A stretch of DNA of 64,000 nt from an uncultured Lachnospiraceae bacterium (GCA_934364805.1 CAKRMH010000005.1:62001-126000), one strand, 5' to 3'; positions 18,334 through 27,804 are shown, numbered from the stretch's first letter. Notes: a model not told the origin generated them from the sequence alone. Program-made: numbers and translations.

Positions 18334-18861
18334 ATGAAAAACACATTATCTGTAAAAAACCTGACTCTGACAGCCATGTTCATGGCTTTGAACATTGCAC
18401 TCAGTTCTTTTGGTGTTCCGGTTCCGGGCGGACACTTTTATCTGAATGACATCGTGATCTGTACCGCAGCGATCCTGTTAGATCCGTTCAGTGCATTTTT
18501 AGTTGGCGGCGTCGGTGCATTTCTTGGCGATCTGTTCTTCTATCCGCTTCCAATGTTCGTCTCACTGGCAACTCACGGGATCCAGGCCATCGTGATCTCA
18601 CTGTGTGCCCACAAACTCAAGATGAAACATGAAAAAACCGGTGCGATCATCGGTGTTGCAATTGGTGCAGTCATCATGGTTGTGGGATACAGCCTTGGAA
18701 GAGCATTTATCTACAGCACTCCGGAATATGCAATCCTGAAGCTTCCATATCAGATTCTTCAGGCAGCTGTCGGAGCTATTGTAGCCGTTATTTTATGCTA
18801 CCAGTGTAAAATACGTGCTCTGTATCTGAATTCTTTTACCGGGCAGGCGAAACAGGCGTAA
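18334..18861 (+). CDS. ECF transporter substrate-binding S-component
   Basis: The 175-residue membrane protein has about six helices. The start is the ATG at 18334, with GAGAGGA eight bases upstream; an earlier ATG at 18280 lacks a ribosome site. The opening VKNLTLTAMFMALNIALSSFGVPVPGG and the following DIVICTAAILLDPFSAFLVGGVGAFLGDL are typical of S-components, which include the Ala-rich helix that contacts EcfT. The transported vitamin or metal cannot be told from the sequence. The shared EcfA/EcfT energising module is not in the window, so it is probably encoded elsewhere. It stands alone, closed by a strong hairpin terminator. Confidence 0.8.
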   Translation: MKNTLSVKNLTLTAMFMALNIALSSFGVPVPGGHFYLNDIVICTAAILLDPFSAFLVGGVGAFLGDLFFYPLPMFVSLATHGIQAIVISLCAHKLKMKHEKTGAIIGVAIGAVIMVVGYSLGRAFIYSTPEYAILKLPYQILQAAVGAIVAVILCYQCKIRALYLNSFTGQAKQA

Positions 18862-18943
18862 TTTTCATGCTATTTTATTATCAGGATAACAATACTTACT
18901 AGCTGGCATACTTGCGAAGCACTTCCTGTCTATAAAAATAGGT

Positions 18944-19001
18944 AAAAAAAATGTTGGAGTAACGAATGATATTTGATATTCGTTACTCCAACATTTTTTT
19001 T
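18944..19001. terminator. bidirectional hairpin terminator
   Basis: A perfect 24-bp inverted repeat with A8 on the left and T8 on the right (core TGTTGGAGTAACGAAT) encloses a ten-base loop. It stands between the plus-strand S-component gene and the minus-strand activase gene and can end transcription from both sides. Confidence 0.93.
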
Positions 19002-19196
19002 AATTTAAATTTATCGTTGCGTATGAGCAGTATACGCTTTATCACACGTTCGAAGCCCATCGATATGTTCAAACAAATCTGGTTTAATAGGGGCTCCTAA
19101 TGGGTCTAGTATAAATAGAACCTACTATGGTCGAGTGAAAGAATGTCTTGCATCTCTTCCAGAATCCTTATTATCTTCTATCATTTTCAGACCAGA
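19002..19196. other. 195-nt gap with no supported gene
   Basis: Between the terminator and the end of the activase gene I see only broken short frames. One minus frame reads LDPLGAPIKPDLFEHIDGL and ends ...TAHTQR; it is interrupted upstream by stops. One plus frame reads GLIGAPNGSSINRTYYGRVK. It may be the remnant of a lost gene or of a mobile element, but I cannot identify it. Confidence 0.25.
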
Positions 19197-22100
19197 TTAA
19201 CAATAATATAGAAAAGACCGGAGTTTTGACCAGGATGTTTCATCCCAGTCGTGATCGAGTGTGATCGAATATACCGGCGCTTTACATTTTTCTTCCAGGC
19301 CTCTCATCTCAAGAATCATCGCCGTATTCTCATAACGCGGTGCCATTGTCAGAACTGCATCGACAGCCTGCGATGCGTCCACTGCTTTTGCAAAGCGGTA
19401 TCTACCGTTTCCACCGCTTAGTTCTGCCAGACTTTCATCCGCAGTCCGGAATAAGTGTTCCAGATCTGCCGCAAATGGATTTCTTTCTCCCATTCTATCG
19501 CCAAGCTGCATCATGTGTCGCTTCAAAGCCTCCAGAATATCCAGATCATTCTTTTGATCTTTCCACAGAAAATACAGATATTCCATCAAAGGCTGTCTGA
19601 GTACTGTGTATTCTTTTTCCAGTTCTTCCAGAATTCCATCATCCAGCACCCCAAGACACATCGGAGTTCCCGTAGCCGCAATCTTTCTGCCTTCCGCCGG
19701 AATCTTCCCGATGGTTTCCGCCAGCGCTTCAAGAGCTTCCCAGCTTAGAATTGTTTCCGGAAGTTTCTCCTCACGTTCCAGGAGTGGAACGGCATAAGCA
19801 AGATCTCCGGTCAGAATGGCTCGGAAAAGCAGATCGGCATCCACTTCCCGTTTCTTCAGATATTCCGGAATCCGTTCCAGAACCGGTGCGGTCAGATGTA
19901 CCTGATTCCTGCCATTTTCCCGTAATATCCCATAAACCACACGGGCATACTGTCCTTCTGCATCCGCACCAAGCGTCTGTGGAATCAGATACTGAGCCGC
20001 TTTATCTGCATTTTTGCAGGAATCGGACCCTGCAAGCACACTTCCAAGAAGTGCCGAAAAGGTAAGATACTCTTTGCTGCTCGTGTAACTGCGGCCAAGT
20101 GCAATCGTTTCCTCATTGATCGCCGGCATCCGGTGTACCTCATATCCCTGTGTCTCAAAATATTCCTGCAGATATCCTGTATACAGTCCAAAATCCGGAA
20201 GAAAAAGCGGCATTTCCGGGTCGATATGCTCTGGAATATCCACCTTTCGTTCTGAGACATCCTCCAGCCGGAAATCTGCGGAAAGCGCCTTTGTCTCCCG
20301 TTTGGACAGACTGTTCAAAAAGGCTTCAATCCTTGTAATCACCCCAACTTTGCTGAAATGCTCATCCACTTCGATCTGCAGATATGGTTTACCCCCCATT
20401 TCTTCACGGAACATATGGCTGATCATGCTGTCCGGTCCACATCCATGATTGGTCAGATAGACTGCATACAGGTTTGGATGATGTGCGATCAGTTTTGCGC
20501 CTGATATGATATGCTGTCCAAACGGCCAGTACAGGTTCGGATATTCTTTCGAAATATCAAGTGAATGCCCTGGCAGATGTGACAGCGTAATTACTTTATG
20601 TCCGCGTTCGAGCAAAAGCTCCGGAATCCCCATGTTCAGAACCGGATCAGACACTCCATAATTACGTGTGATCAGTACCAGCACCTTATCCTCCGGTTTC
20701 AGACTGTCAAGAAGCAGTTTTCCCTGTTTTTCTACTGCATTCGTATGTTTTCTGACTGCCATTGCTCCGGAAAGCAGAGCCTTCGCACACAGCGGTTTTG
20801 CTGTGCCAAGTATTTTTCCAAGGCCAAGCATCGCATCTGCCATGGCATCCTTGCCAAAATCCAGATCAAATACCGGATTCAAAAGTGTGATTCCTTTTTC
20901 TTCGAGTTTCATGACTTTGGCAACGGAAGCCGCCGCAGTCTGCATGTATACACAGCCGTAATTGTGTTCCATGCGGCTTGTCTCATGTTTCATCGTATGG
21001 ATCGACGGAAGAAAAATATAATCCACCTTCTGATCGATCAGCTGTTTCATATGTCCGTAGATCAGCTTGACCGGATAACAGGTCTCTCCGCTTGCATACT
21101 CCTGGGACAAACGGATGGTCTCTTCATTGGTCGGATCAGAAAGTATCACATTGTAGCCCAGCGAATGGAAAAATGCATTTGCCATCGGGAAAAATTTATG
21201 GATCATCAGTACAAACGGAACACCAACCGTTTTCTTCTTCGGGTCACGTTCACCGGAATATCCGTCCAGAAGCAGTCTCCCCGCCTGATGATAAAATTCG
21301 ATATTTTTCCGCACGGTCTCACTCGTTGTATCCATGTGGATCTCTTCTCCGGAAAAATCAAATCCAGCGAAGCTGCTTTTTTCGTCTTTTACTGCATCCT
21401 GGGCAAGCAGGGCTACGCCATATGCACCACTGATCGGGAAAAATGGATTGACCGTGATCCGTTCGCCGTAAAAAGCACGGAAAGCCGCCACAATGCCCGG
21501 ATTATATGCAACGCCTCCCTGTAAGACGATATGCTCTCCAACCGGTTTGCTTCCTACGACTTTATGCAGATAATTCTGCACGATGGAATAACAGAGTCCT
21601 GCGGCAATATCTGCCGGTCGGATTCCCTCTGCAGAAGCGGCTGCAATGGCAGTCTCGATAAATACCGTACAACGTTCCCCAAGATCCGCCGGTGCTTCTG
21701 CCGTAAGGGCAAGTGGGCCAAACTCAGCCACCGGAATTCCCATGCGTGCCGCCTGTTCCTCAATAAAACTTCCGGTTCCGGCTGCGCAAATCTTGTTCAT
21801 CTGAAAATCTGCTACTCCGCCTCTCTGAAGATGGATATATTTGCTGTCCTGACCGCCGATTTCAAAAACCGTGTCCGCCTCTGGCACACAGTGTACCGCA
21901 CCAGCTGCCTGCGCAGTAATCTCATCCCGGATGGCATCCGCCCCGATCATGCGCCCGATGCGTTCTCTTCCCGATCCGGTCACTCCAACAGCACGAAACT
22001 CCAATTCTCCAAAGCGTTTCCGAATACTTGAAAATCCCTTTCGTACCACAGCCTCCGGGTTTCCTGAAGTTCTAAGATACTGATAATCGAGAAGTTCCCC

Positions 22101-23066
22101 GTCCTCTCCGATAATAACCAGATCTGTACTGGTCGAACCGATATCGATGCCAAGTACACATTTTTCGGACTGGACGATGCCAGAAGCCGCCGGCTCCTTC
22201 ACAGTCTTATCCGGTTCTTCCCGTAACACATCCCAGACTTTCGAACGCACCGGTGGTGCAAAAACGGCTGCATTCTGAATGTCTTCTAGCGTAAATTGTC
22301 CGTTTGCATGCAGCGCAGCTCCTGCTGCACCGGCGAATTGTGCATATTCCGGCACTTTCAATTCTTCCTCTTTCAGCTCAAAAACCTCTCTGATCGCACG
22401 GATAACCCCTTTATTCTTCGTAACGCCGCCGCAGAATGCGATCGGCTTTTCCACCGGAAGGGTACGCACAATGGTCGCTTTGTAGTTTTTGATCATGGCG
22501 TAACAGAGCCCCAGAAGAATATCCGGTGTCGGAACACCCTCCTGCTGTCTGTGGATAATGTCTGTTTTTGCAAAAACGGCACATCTTCCTGACAGCCGCG
22601 GAATACTTTTTGCCTGTTCCGTAAGTTCTGAATAGCTTTCCATCGGAAGACCAAGTCTTGACATCTGATCCTCAAAAAAGCTTCCCGTTCCACCAGCACA
22701 GTGTCCGTTTGTCGCAAACTGTGGCACCTGATCCAGCCTTGTAATAAACCTGGAACCCTGACTTCCTATTTCTATGATACTTTTTGCATCCGGAACAAGA
22801 AGGGCAGTGCCTTCCACAATTGCAGGAACGTCCTCTAAAAATCCGGAATCCGGAAGCATCTGATGAAAAAACTGCGCATGAACACCGGTAAATCCAACTG
22901 CAAATGCCGGTTCCGAAATACTTTTTTTCATTTCCAGCAATCCCTCCTGGATGGCCGTGGCCGGTTGTTCATGATGAAGCGCCTCCCATGACCACACAAC
23001 CGATTCCTGATCCAGAACCAGAAGCTTCACTGTTGATGTTCCAATATCAATACCAAAATGTAACAT
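19197..23066 (-). CDS. 2-hydroxyacyl-CoA dehydratase activase-type fusion protein
   Basis: The 1289-residue protein starts at the ATG at 23066 (MLHFGIDIGTSTVK), with GGAGG eleven bases upstream. It has two actin-like ASKHA domains, the first from residue 4 (phosphate loop GIDIGTSTVK, iron-sulfur region HCAGGTGSFFEDQ) and the second from about 305 (GIDIGSTSTDLV, CAAGTGSFIEEQ). A DUF2229-type domain (about 620-850, with ETCYPVKLIYGHMKQLID) and a C-terminal region like the HgdB/BcrC family follow. Each ASKHA domain carries the Cys that in HgdC-type dimers ligates a shared 4Fe-4S cluster, so the two halves may form the dimer within one chain. Members use ATP to drive low-potential electron transfer to a partner. 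No dehydratase gene is present here, so the partner is unknown; such large proteins are widespread and poorly understood. Confidence 0.82.
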   Translation of the reverse strand: MLHFGIDIGTSTVKLLVLDQESVVWSWEALHHEQPATAIQEGLLEMKKSISEPAFAVGFTGVHAQFFHQMLPDSGFLEDVPAIVEGTALLVPDAKSIIEIGSQGSRFITRLDQVPQFATNGHCAGGTGSFFEDQMSRLGLPMESYSELTEQAKSIPRLSGRCAVFAKTDIIHRQQEGVPTPDILLGLCYAMIKNYKATIVRTLPVEKPIAFCGGVTKNKGVIRAIREVFELKEEELKVPEYAQFAGAAGAALHANGQFTLEDIQNAAVFAPPVRSKVWDVLREEPDKTVKEPAASGIVQSEKCVLGIDIGSTSTDLVIIGEDGELLDYQYLRTSGNPEAVVRKGFSSIRKRFGELEFRAVGVTGSGRERIGRMIGADAIRDEITAQAAGAVHCVPEADTVFEIGGQDSKYIHLQRGGVADFQMNKICAAGTGSFIEEQAARMGIPVAEFGPLALTAEAPADLGERCTVFIETAIAAASAEGIRPADIAAGLCYSIVQNYLHKVVGSKPVGEHIVLQGGVAYNPGIVAAFRAFYGERITVNPFFPISGAYGVALLAQDAVKDEKSSFAGFDFSGEEIHMDTTSETVRKNIEFYHQAGRLLLDGYSGERDPKKKTVGVPFVLMIHKFFPMANAFFHSLGYNVILSDPTNEETIRLSQEYASGETCYPVKLIYGHMKQLIDQKVDYIFLPSIHTMKHETSRMEHNYGCVYMQTAAASVAKVMKLEEKGITLLNPVFDLDFGKDAMADAMLGLGKILGTAKPLCAKALLSGAMAVRKHTNAVEKQGKLLLDSLKPEDKVLVLITRNYGVSDPVLNMGIPELLLERGHKVITLSHLPGHSLDISKEYPNLYWPFGQHIISGAKLIAHHPNLYAVYLTNHGCGPDSMISHMFREEMGGKPYLQIEVDEHFSKVGVITRIEAFLNSLSKRETKALSADFRLEDVSERKVDIPEHIDPEMPLFLPDFGLYTGYLQEYFETQGYEVHRMPAINEETIALGRSYTSSKEYLTFSALLGSVLAGSDSCKNADKAAQYLIPQTLGADAEGQYARVVYGILRENGRNQVHLTAPVLERIPEYLKKREVDADLLFRAILTGDLAYAVPLLEREEKLPETILSWEALEALAETIGKIPAEGRKIAATGTPMCLGVLDDGILEELEKEYTVLRQPLMEYLYFLWKDQKNDLDILEALKRHMMQLGDRMGERNPFAADLEHLFRTADESLAELSGGNGRYRFAKAVDASQAVDAVLTMAPRYENTAMILEMRGLEEKCKAPVYSITLDHDWDETSWSKLRSFLYYC

Positions 23067-23120
23067 ATAAAATAAGACCTCCGAAGATTGACTTTCCATA
23101 TACGCAAACGTATAATCGTA

Positions 23121-23136
23121 GTTAGTTTAAGTTAAC
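23121..23136. promoter_or_regulatory. candidate Crp/Fnr-type operator (GTTAG-N6-TTAAC)
   Basis: A 5-6-5 imperfect palindrome lies in the 108-nt gap between the divergent activase and Crp-family genes. It shares the flank AATCGTA and the half-site GTTAG with the site at 23963-23978. The 5-6-5 spacing is that of Crp/Fnr binding sites. It could serve autoregulation of the adjacent regulator; a metal-dependent DtxR-type site is the alternative. Confidence 0.45.
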
Positions 23137-23174
23137 CAATATTATATACAACTAATTCCAAGGAGGCAGTTGCC

Positions 23175-23879
23175 ATGGCAACCAATACACTTTCTTTTGA
23201 TCTGGATACCTATAAAAAATATCTCCAAAATTCCAGTCTTTTCCGTGGAATCCCGGAGGATAAATATCAGAACGTATTAAACTGTCTGCAGGCAAGAGTC
23301 GAATATTATCCTGCCGGAACACCTCTCGTCAATGCCGGTGACAAGGATTTCCGTGCCGGAGTATTGTTGGAGGGCGGTCTTGAGGAATTTATCTATGACG
23401 AGAACGCCAATCCTGTCGTCATCAGCCACCTGAAAAGCGGCTCTGTCTTCGGTGCAGAACTCGCATGTGGCAATTCTCTTGCAAGCCAGTTTTATCTTGA
23501 CACATCGGCTGATTCGAAAGTCCTGCTTCTGGATTTTCAGATTCTGCTCAATCCATCAACGCTCACCTGTCCGCACCGCATGCAGGTGACGGCCAATCTG
23601 CTCCAGGAATTTGCAAATCAGATTACCTTTTTTAATACGAAGGTACGCATTTTAAGCCAGAAAAAGCTCCGTGATAAGATCAAAGTCTACTTACAGACGC
23701 AGGAGATTTCCGAAGATGGAACCATCCAGCTTCCATTTTCCAGAAATAAACTGGCTGAATTCCTGTATGTTGACCGGAGCGCACTCTCCCGCGAACTTTG
23801 CCGGATGCGCGACGAAGGCGTTTTAGCATTTTCCGGTTCTAAAATCACCATGCTGGATCATTATTTTCTTGCAGGATAA
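23175..23879 (+). CDS. Crp/Fnr family transcription regulator
   Basis: The 234-residue protein has a cNMP-type beta-roll (about residues 18-125, with YYPAGTPLVNAGD and GSVFGAELACGN), a dimer helix and a winged HTH (about 165-230, LPFSRNKLAEFLYVDRSALSRELCRM). The recognition helix has Arg-Ser-Ala-Leu-Ser-Arg where E. coli CRP has Arg-Glu-Thr-Val-Gly-Arg, so the TGTGA half-site is not expected. There is no Cys cluster of the Fnr type at the N-terminus. AGGAGG lies nine bases before the ATG. It is divergent from the activase gene and just upstream of the ABC importer. The sites at 23121 and 23963 are its likely targets. Confidence 0.88.
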   Translation: MATNTLSFDLDTYKKYLQNSSLFRGIPEDKYQNVLNCLQARVEYYPAGTPLVNAGDKDFRAGVLLEGGLEEFIYDENANPVVISHLKSGSVFGAELACGNSLASQFYLDTSADSKVLLLDFQILLNPSTLTCPHRMQVTANLLQEFANQITFFNTKVRILSQKKLRDKIKVYLQTQEISEDGTIQLPFSRNKLAEFLYVDRSALSRELCRMRDEGVLAFSGSKITMLDHYFLAG

Positions 23880-23962
23880 ATACACACTACAAAGAAAAAT
23901 CAACAAATGTTGCCATAGCAACCGACAGCGACATATGATTCCGTTAGAATGTTCAATCGTAA

Positions 23963-23978
23963 GTTAGGTTTATCTAAC
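23963..23978. promoter_or_regulatory. candidate operator GTTAG-N6-CTAAC before the ABC importer
   Basis: A perfect 5-6-5 palindrome lies 44 bases before the start of the binding-protein gene. It is preceded by AATCGTAA, like the site upstream of the Crp-family gene. The geometry suits a Crp/Fnr regulator; the TTAGG/CTAA content also recalls DtxR-type iron boxes. Confidence 0.5.
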
Positions 23979-24021
23979 TGCAAGTGAAGTATTGAAACCC
24001 AAGCATTTAAGGAGAACTCAT

Positions 24022-25167
24022 ATGAAAAAGTATTTATCCGTTTTACTGGTTGCCTGTATGACAACCTTCCTTTTCGCAGGATGTAAAAGCACGAATAGCG
24101 AAAACGCAGCCTCAGACACTTCGGTTACTGAAACAACCGAGACCCAGGCACCTGATCCAGACGGAACCCACACCGTTGTTGACCACGCCGGCAATACCGT
24201 GGAAGTTCCAAACCACATCACCAAAATCGTCATCGACCAGATCCCGATCCTTTCCACCTACATGTCCTACTTCGGCGGAGATGCTCCAAACATCGTCGGA
24301 TACTGCGGTTCCTTTAAAGACACGATCACCAAGACCGTTTTAAAAGACATTGCACCGGAACTCATGGAATCCGCCGATACCGTTTACGCCCAGAGCGATT
24401 TAAATATTGAAGAGATCATGAAACTTCAGCCGGATGTCATCTTCTACAACGCCGGCAATAAAGAACACGCCCAGATCCTTCAGTCCAGCGGAATCCCTTG
24501 CATCGGATTTGCAACCGTAGGTGCTGAAACAGAGGCTGATCCACTGGTACGTTATCAGCAGTGGCTGGATCTTCTGGAAGACGTTTTCGGCGAAAGTGGT
24601 AAAATGGACGCCTTTGAAGAAGCCGGAAATAAAATCATCGATGATGTAGAATCCCGCATTGCCAAGATTCCGGAGGATGAGCGTCCAAGCGCCATGATCT
24701 TATGGAAATACGCAGACGGTGTACCTCAGGTATCCGGCCAGGGAACCTTTGGAACTTACTGGCTGAAACACCTCGGCGTAACCGACGTCGTTGCATCAGA
24801 AGCCAAAGGCTTCACTCAGGTCAATATGGAGCAGGTCTACGACTGGGACCCTGACATTCTGTTTCTTGACGGGCCTGGACTTTTACCGTTAAAAACGGCT
24901 GACGTCCTTGAAAACAACGTAGAAGGCACTGATTTTTCCACATTAACCGCTGTAAAAAACAAACGTGTCTACAATACCACACTTGGTATGTGGAACTGGT
25001 TCACGCCAAACCCGGATGCACCATTAGTACTTGCATGGATGGCATGCAACACTTACCCGGAAGCATTTGCTGATTATCCGCTGGAAGACACCATCCGCGA
25101 ATACTATCACGATTGGTACGGCTATGATGTGACGGATGCAGATCTGGAGGAAATGTTACAGTATTAA
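24022..25167 (+). CDS. iron-complex/cobalamin ABC importer, substrate-binding lipoprotein
   Basis: The 381-residue protein starts at the ATG at 24022, with AAGGAGA six bases upstream. It has a lipoprotein signal with lipobox LFAGC. The mature part has the two-lobe helical-backbone fold of family PF01497: VVDHAGNTVEVPNHITKIVI at the start, ...EEIMKLQPDVIFYN in the first lobe, and a second lobe ending with WMACNTYPEAF. Ligand is not certain: siderophore, haem or a corrinoid. The gene overlaps the permease gene by one base (TAATG), forming a three-gene operon. Confidence 0.9.
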   Translation: MKKYLSVLLVACMTTFLFAGCKSTNSENAASDTSVTETTETQAPDPDGTHTVVDHAGNTVEVPNHITKIVIDQIPILSTYMSYFGGDAPNIVGYCGSFKDTITKTVLKDIAPELMESADTVYAQSDLNIEEIMKLQPDVIFYNAGNKEHAQILQSSGIPCIGFATVGAETEADPLVRYQQWLDLLEDVFGESGKMDAFEEAGNKIIDDVESRIAKIPEDERPSAMILWKYADGVPQVSGQGTFGTYWLKHLGVTDVVASEAKGFTQVNMEQVYDWDPDILFLDGPGLLPLKTADVLENNVEGTDFSTLTAVKNKRVYNTTLGMWNWFTPNPDAPLVLAWMACNTYPEAFADYPLEDTIREYYHDWYGYDVTDADLEEMLQY

Positions 25168-26189
25168 TGAAAAATAATTGCTTGATCAAAAAAGGACATT
25201 TTACCCCACTGGCCGTCATTATGATGTTCGCACTTCCAGTCATCATCGGAATGATCTGCATGTGTGTCGGGCGAATGGAAGTTCCGCTTTCGGATGTGAT
25301 AAAATCCATTGCCGCCCTCTTCACCGGTCAGAAAGACAACATTCAGAACTATTCCATTATCGTGAATCTGCGGCTTCCCCGCATTTTAATGGCAATTATC
25401 GTCGGTGCAGGCTTAACCTGCGCCGGCAATACATTCCAGTCTCTTTTTTCCAACCCGCTCGCAACGCCGGACATACTCGGTGTCACAAGCGGAACATGTG
25501 TAGGCGCCATCCTGGCAATTATTTTGTCCTGCAGCATTCTGGAAACACAGCTGACCGCCCTGGTCTTTGGGCTGGCATCAGTTGCATTCACGATACGGAT
25601 CGCCGGACAAAACAAAAGCGGTTCCATGGTATATCTTGTGCTTGCCGGTGTCATTGCATCCTCACTTTTTAATGCCATCGGCTCACTTTTAAAATATACG
25701 GCAGACCCACAGGACAAGCTTCCTGAAATCACCTACTGGCTCATGGGAAGTTTTACAAGTGCGACCTATCACAAGATCCTGATCGGCTCTCCGTTCATTC
25801 TGACCGGAATTATGATCATCTATCTTCTCCGCTGGCGGCTCAATATCCTTGCACTCAGCGAAGACGAGGCCAAAGCAAGCGGGATCGACCTGAAAAAAAC
25901 AAGACTGATCTTCATCCTTGCCTCCACCATCATCACAGCATCCGCCGTATCCATGTGCGGACAGGTCGGCTGGATCGGACTTCTGATCCCACACTGCGCC
26001 AGAATGCTTGTCGGCAGCAACAACCGATACGTTGTACCTGTCAGCATCAGCCTTGGTGCAAGTTTTATGATCCTGATCGATACGCTTTCAAGAACGCTCA
26101 GCGTGATCGAACTTCCACTGTCTGTGCTGACTGCGATCATTGGCGCACCGGTATTTATTTCATTATTGAACAGGAGTAATCTGCGATGA
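25167..26189 (+). CDS. FecCD-family ABC importer permease
   Basis: The 340-residue protein has about nine to ten membrane helices. Family marks are the sequence LRLPRILMAIIVGAGLTCAGNTFQSLFSNPLATPDILGVTSG-type segment near residues 68-112 and, near the C-terminus, GWIGLLIPHCARMLVGSNNR, the cytoplasmic loop that contacts the ATPase. Start and stop overlap both neighbours, so translation is coupled. It forms the channel for the ligand bound by the preceding lipoprotein. Confidence 0.93.
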   Translation: MKNNCLIKKGHFTPLAVIMMFALPVIIGMICMCVGRMEVPLSDVIKSIAALFTGQKDNIQNYSIIVNLRLPRILMAIIVGAGLTCAGNTFQSLFSNPLATPDILGVTSGTCVGAILAIILSCSILETQLTALVFGLASVAFTIRIAGQNKSGSMVYLVLAGVIASSLFNAIGSLLKYTADPQDKLPEITYWLMGSFTSATYHKILIGSPFILTGIMIIYLLRWRLNILALSEDEAKASGIDLKKTRLIFILASTIITASAVSMCGQVGWIGLLIPHCARMLVGSNNRYVVPVSISLGASFMILIDTLSRTLSVIELPLSVLTAIIGAPVFISLLNRSNLR

Positions 26190-26974
26190 TTTTAGAAGTT
26201 GAAAACGGCTGTTTTGGTTATCCGAAACAGGAAGAAATCTTAAAAAACATCAACCTCCATCTGGAAAAAGGACATATTTTATCGGTCCTCGGTCCAAATG
26301 GAATCGGAAAAACGACCTTACTCAAATGCATGATCGGCCTGCTTCCATGGACCAGCGGACGTTCCATTTTAAACGGAACCGATCTTTGCAAAATGAAATC
26401 AAAAGACATATGGAACACCATTTCCTACATTCCACAGGCCCACAGTTTTTCGTTTTCCTACACCGGACTTGAAATGGTCATGCTAGGAAGAAGCTCCCAT
26501 CTTGGTCTCTTTGAGCAGCCCGGTGCTCAGGAGATCGAAATGGCAGAAGCCATGATGGAAAAAGTCGGCATTACGCGTCTTGCCGAAAAAGACTGCAACC
26601 GGATGAGCGGCGGTGAATTACAGATGGTCTTAATTGCAAGAGCTTTGATCAATGAACCGGAACTCATCATTCTGGATGAACCGGAGACCGGTCTGGATTT
26701 TCATAATCAGATCCTGGTGCTGAACATGATCGAGCGTCTGGCTCACGAAGAAGGCATCAGCGCCATCATGAATACCCATTATCCGACCAATGCCATGGGC
26801 ATTGCCGATGAAGCTTTTATGATGAACCGCAAAGGCGACCGTTTCTACGGCACTACAGACAGCATCCTGAATGAACAGAACATTTCCCGTTCCTTCGATG
26901 TCAATGTCATTGTCGATGAGGTCAGTTACAAAGACCGCCTGATCCGGAATATTATTCCGGTATCATTGACTTAA
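26186..26974 (+). CDS. iron-complex/cobalamin ABC importer, ATPase
   Basis: The 262-residue ATPase has Walker A GPNGIGKTT, the signature MSGGELQMV, Walker B LIILDEPETGLD and the switch His (MNTHYP). It overlaps the permease gene by four bases (ATGA). It completes an importer with a single permease and a single ATPase gene, both expected to dimerise. Confidence 0.93.
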   Translation: MILEVENGCFGYPKQEEILKNINLHLEKGHILSVLGPNGIGKTTLLKCMIGLLPWTSGRSILNGTDLCKMKSKDIWNTISYIPQAHSFSFSYTGLEMVMLGRSSHLGLFEQPGAQEIEMAEAMMEKVGITRLAEKDCNRMSGGELQMVLIARALINEPELIILDEPETGLDFHNQILVLNMIERLAHEEGISAIMNTHYPTNAMGIADEAFMMNRKGDRFYGTTDSILNEQNISRSFDVNVIVDEVSYKDRLIRNIIPVSLT

Positions 26975-27085
26975 ACCAAAAATTACGATCGTATTTTAAT
27001 CTGTTGTTTTTCTAACAGAAAAATCAATATTTTTCGTGTAAAATGAGTAATATATCAATATCAGAGCAAAGGAAGGTATCATGCC

Positions 27086-27733
27086 ATGGACCATGTGTTT
27101 ACAATTGCCAAGCTGCGCCCGATCCGCGAGGGAATGACGATATCAAGAGATGCCCGGCTCGGATCCGAAAACAGTGTAACATTTTTCTCTCTGGGAAAAG
27201 GAACTTCCATCAGCCAGGAACGCTACGATATGACCTCTGTCTACATCGGTGCCGAAGGCAATGCGGACTTTATTCTTGGAGATGATCCGGAAAAAAGCGT
27301 GCTCACACCTGGCGATGTCCTCATCGTTCCAGGCGGAACACTTTGCGGAGTGCAAAGTGAAACCGGAGCTGTTTATACAGAAATTATTATAAAAAAGGAG
27401 ATTGCTATGAACAAAATGATCAAATCAGGCGAAGTATTCAAATTAAAGGAGCTGATCCAGTACGAGGAGGGCAGTATCGCAAACCTTGATGTCGTAAGTA
27501 ACGATACCATGAAATTCGTTCTTATGGCTTTTGATGAAGGAACCGGTCTTCAGCCACACCGTGCACCAGGCAATGCCATCATTTTTGCTCTGGAAGGACA
27601 GGCCACGATCGGTTACGAAGGCAAAGATTACACCCTTTCAGCGGGTGAGAATTTCCGTTTTGACAAGGACGGACTGCACAGCGTAACTGCAGACGGCAGA
27701 TTTAAAATGGCATTACTGCTTGTTCTGGAATAA
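27086..27733 (+). CDS. bicupin protein
   Basis: The 215-residue protein has two small beta-barrel domains. The second has a clear cupin pattern: HRAPGNAIIFALEGQATIGYEGKDYTLSAGENFRF (about residues 152-186) and a following His (GLHSV). The first (about 10-100) is less conserved and has lost most metal-binding His, with VLTPGDVLIVPGGTLCGV as its second motif. An internal ATG (MNKMIKSGEVF) with a GGAG before it could also start the second cupin alone. Function is unknown; it may be a small-molecule binding protein. It follows the ABC operon by 111 bases and is closed by a terminator. Confidence 0.7.
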   Translation: MDHVFTIAKLRPIREGMTISRDARLGSENSVTFFSLGKGTSISQERYDMTSVYIGAEGNADFILGDDPEKSVLTPGDVLIVPGGTLCGVQSETGAVYTEIIIKKEIAMNKMIKSGEVFKLKELIQYEEGSIANLDVVSNDTMKFVLMAFDEGTGLQPHRAPGNAIIFALEGQATIGYEGKDYTLSAGENFRFDKDGLHSVTADGRFKMALLLVLE

Positions 27734-27768
27734 CTTCTGGAGCCATATTTGAATATAACAGATGCACG

Positions 27769-27804
27769 CAGGAGCGGAAAGATTGACTTTCCGTTCCTGT
27801 TTTC
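27769..27804 (+). terminator. terminator of the bicupin gene, overlapping the next promoter
   Basis: CAGGAGCGGAAAG pairs with CTTTCCGTTCCTG (one G-T pair) around a five-base loop, followed by TTTTC. Its right arm contains the -35 box and spacer of the next promoter. Confidence 0.8.

Noticed and set aside
27403..27733. Independent single-cupin gene starting at the internal ATG
   Set aside because: A GGAG precedes the ATG, but the frame is continuous with the upstream cupin and a single bicupin protein is the simpler reading.
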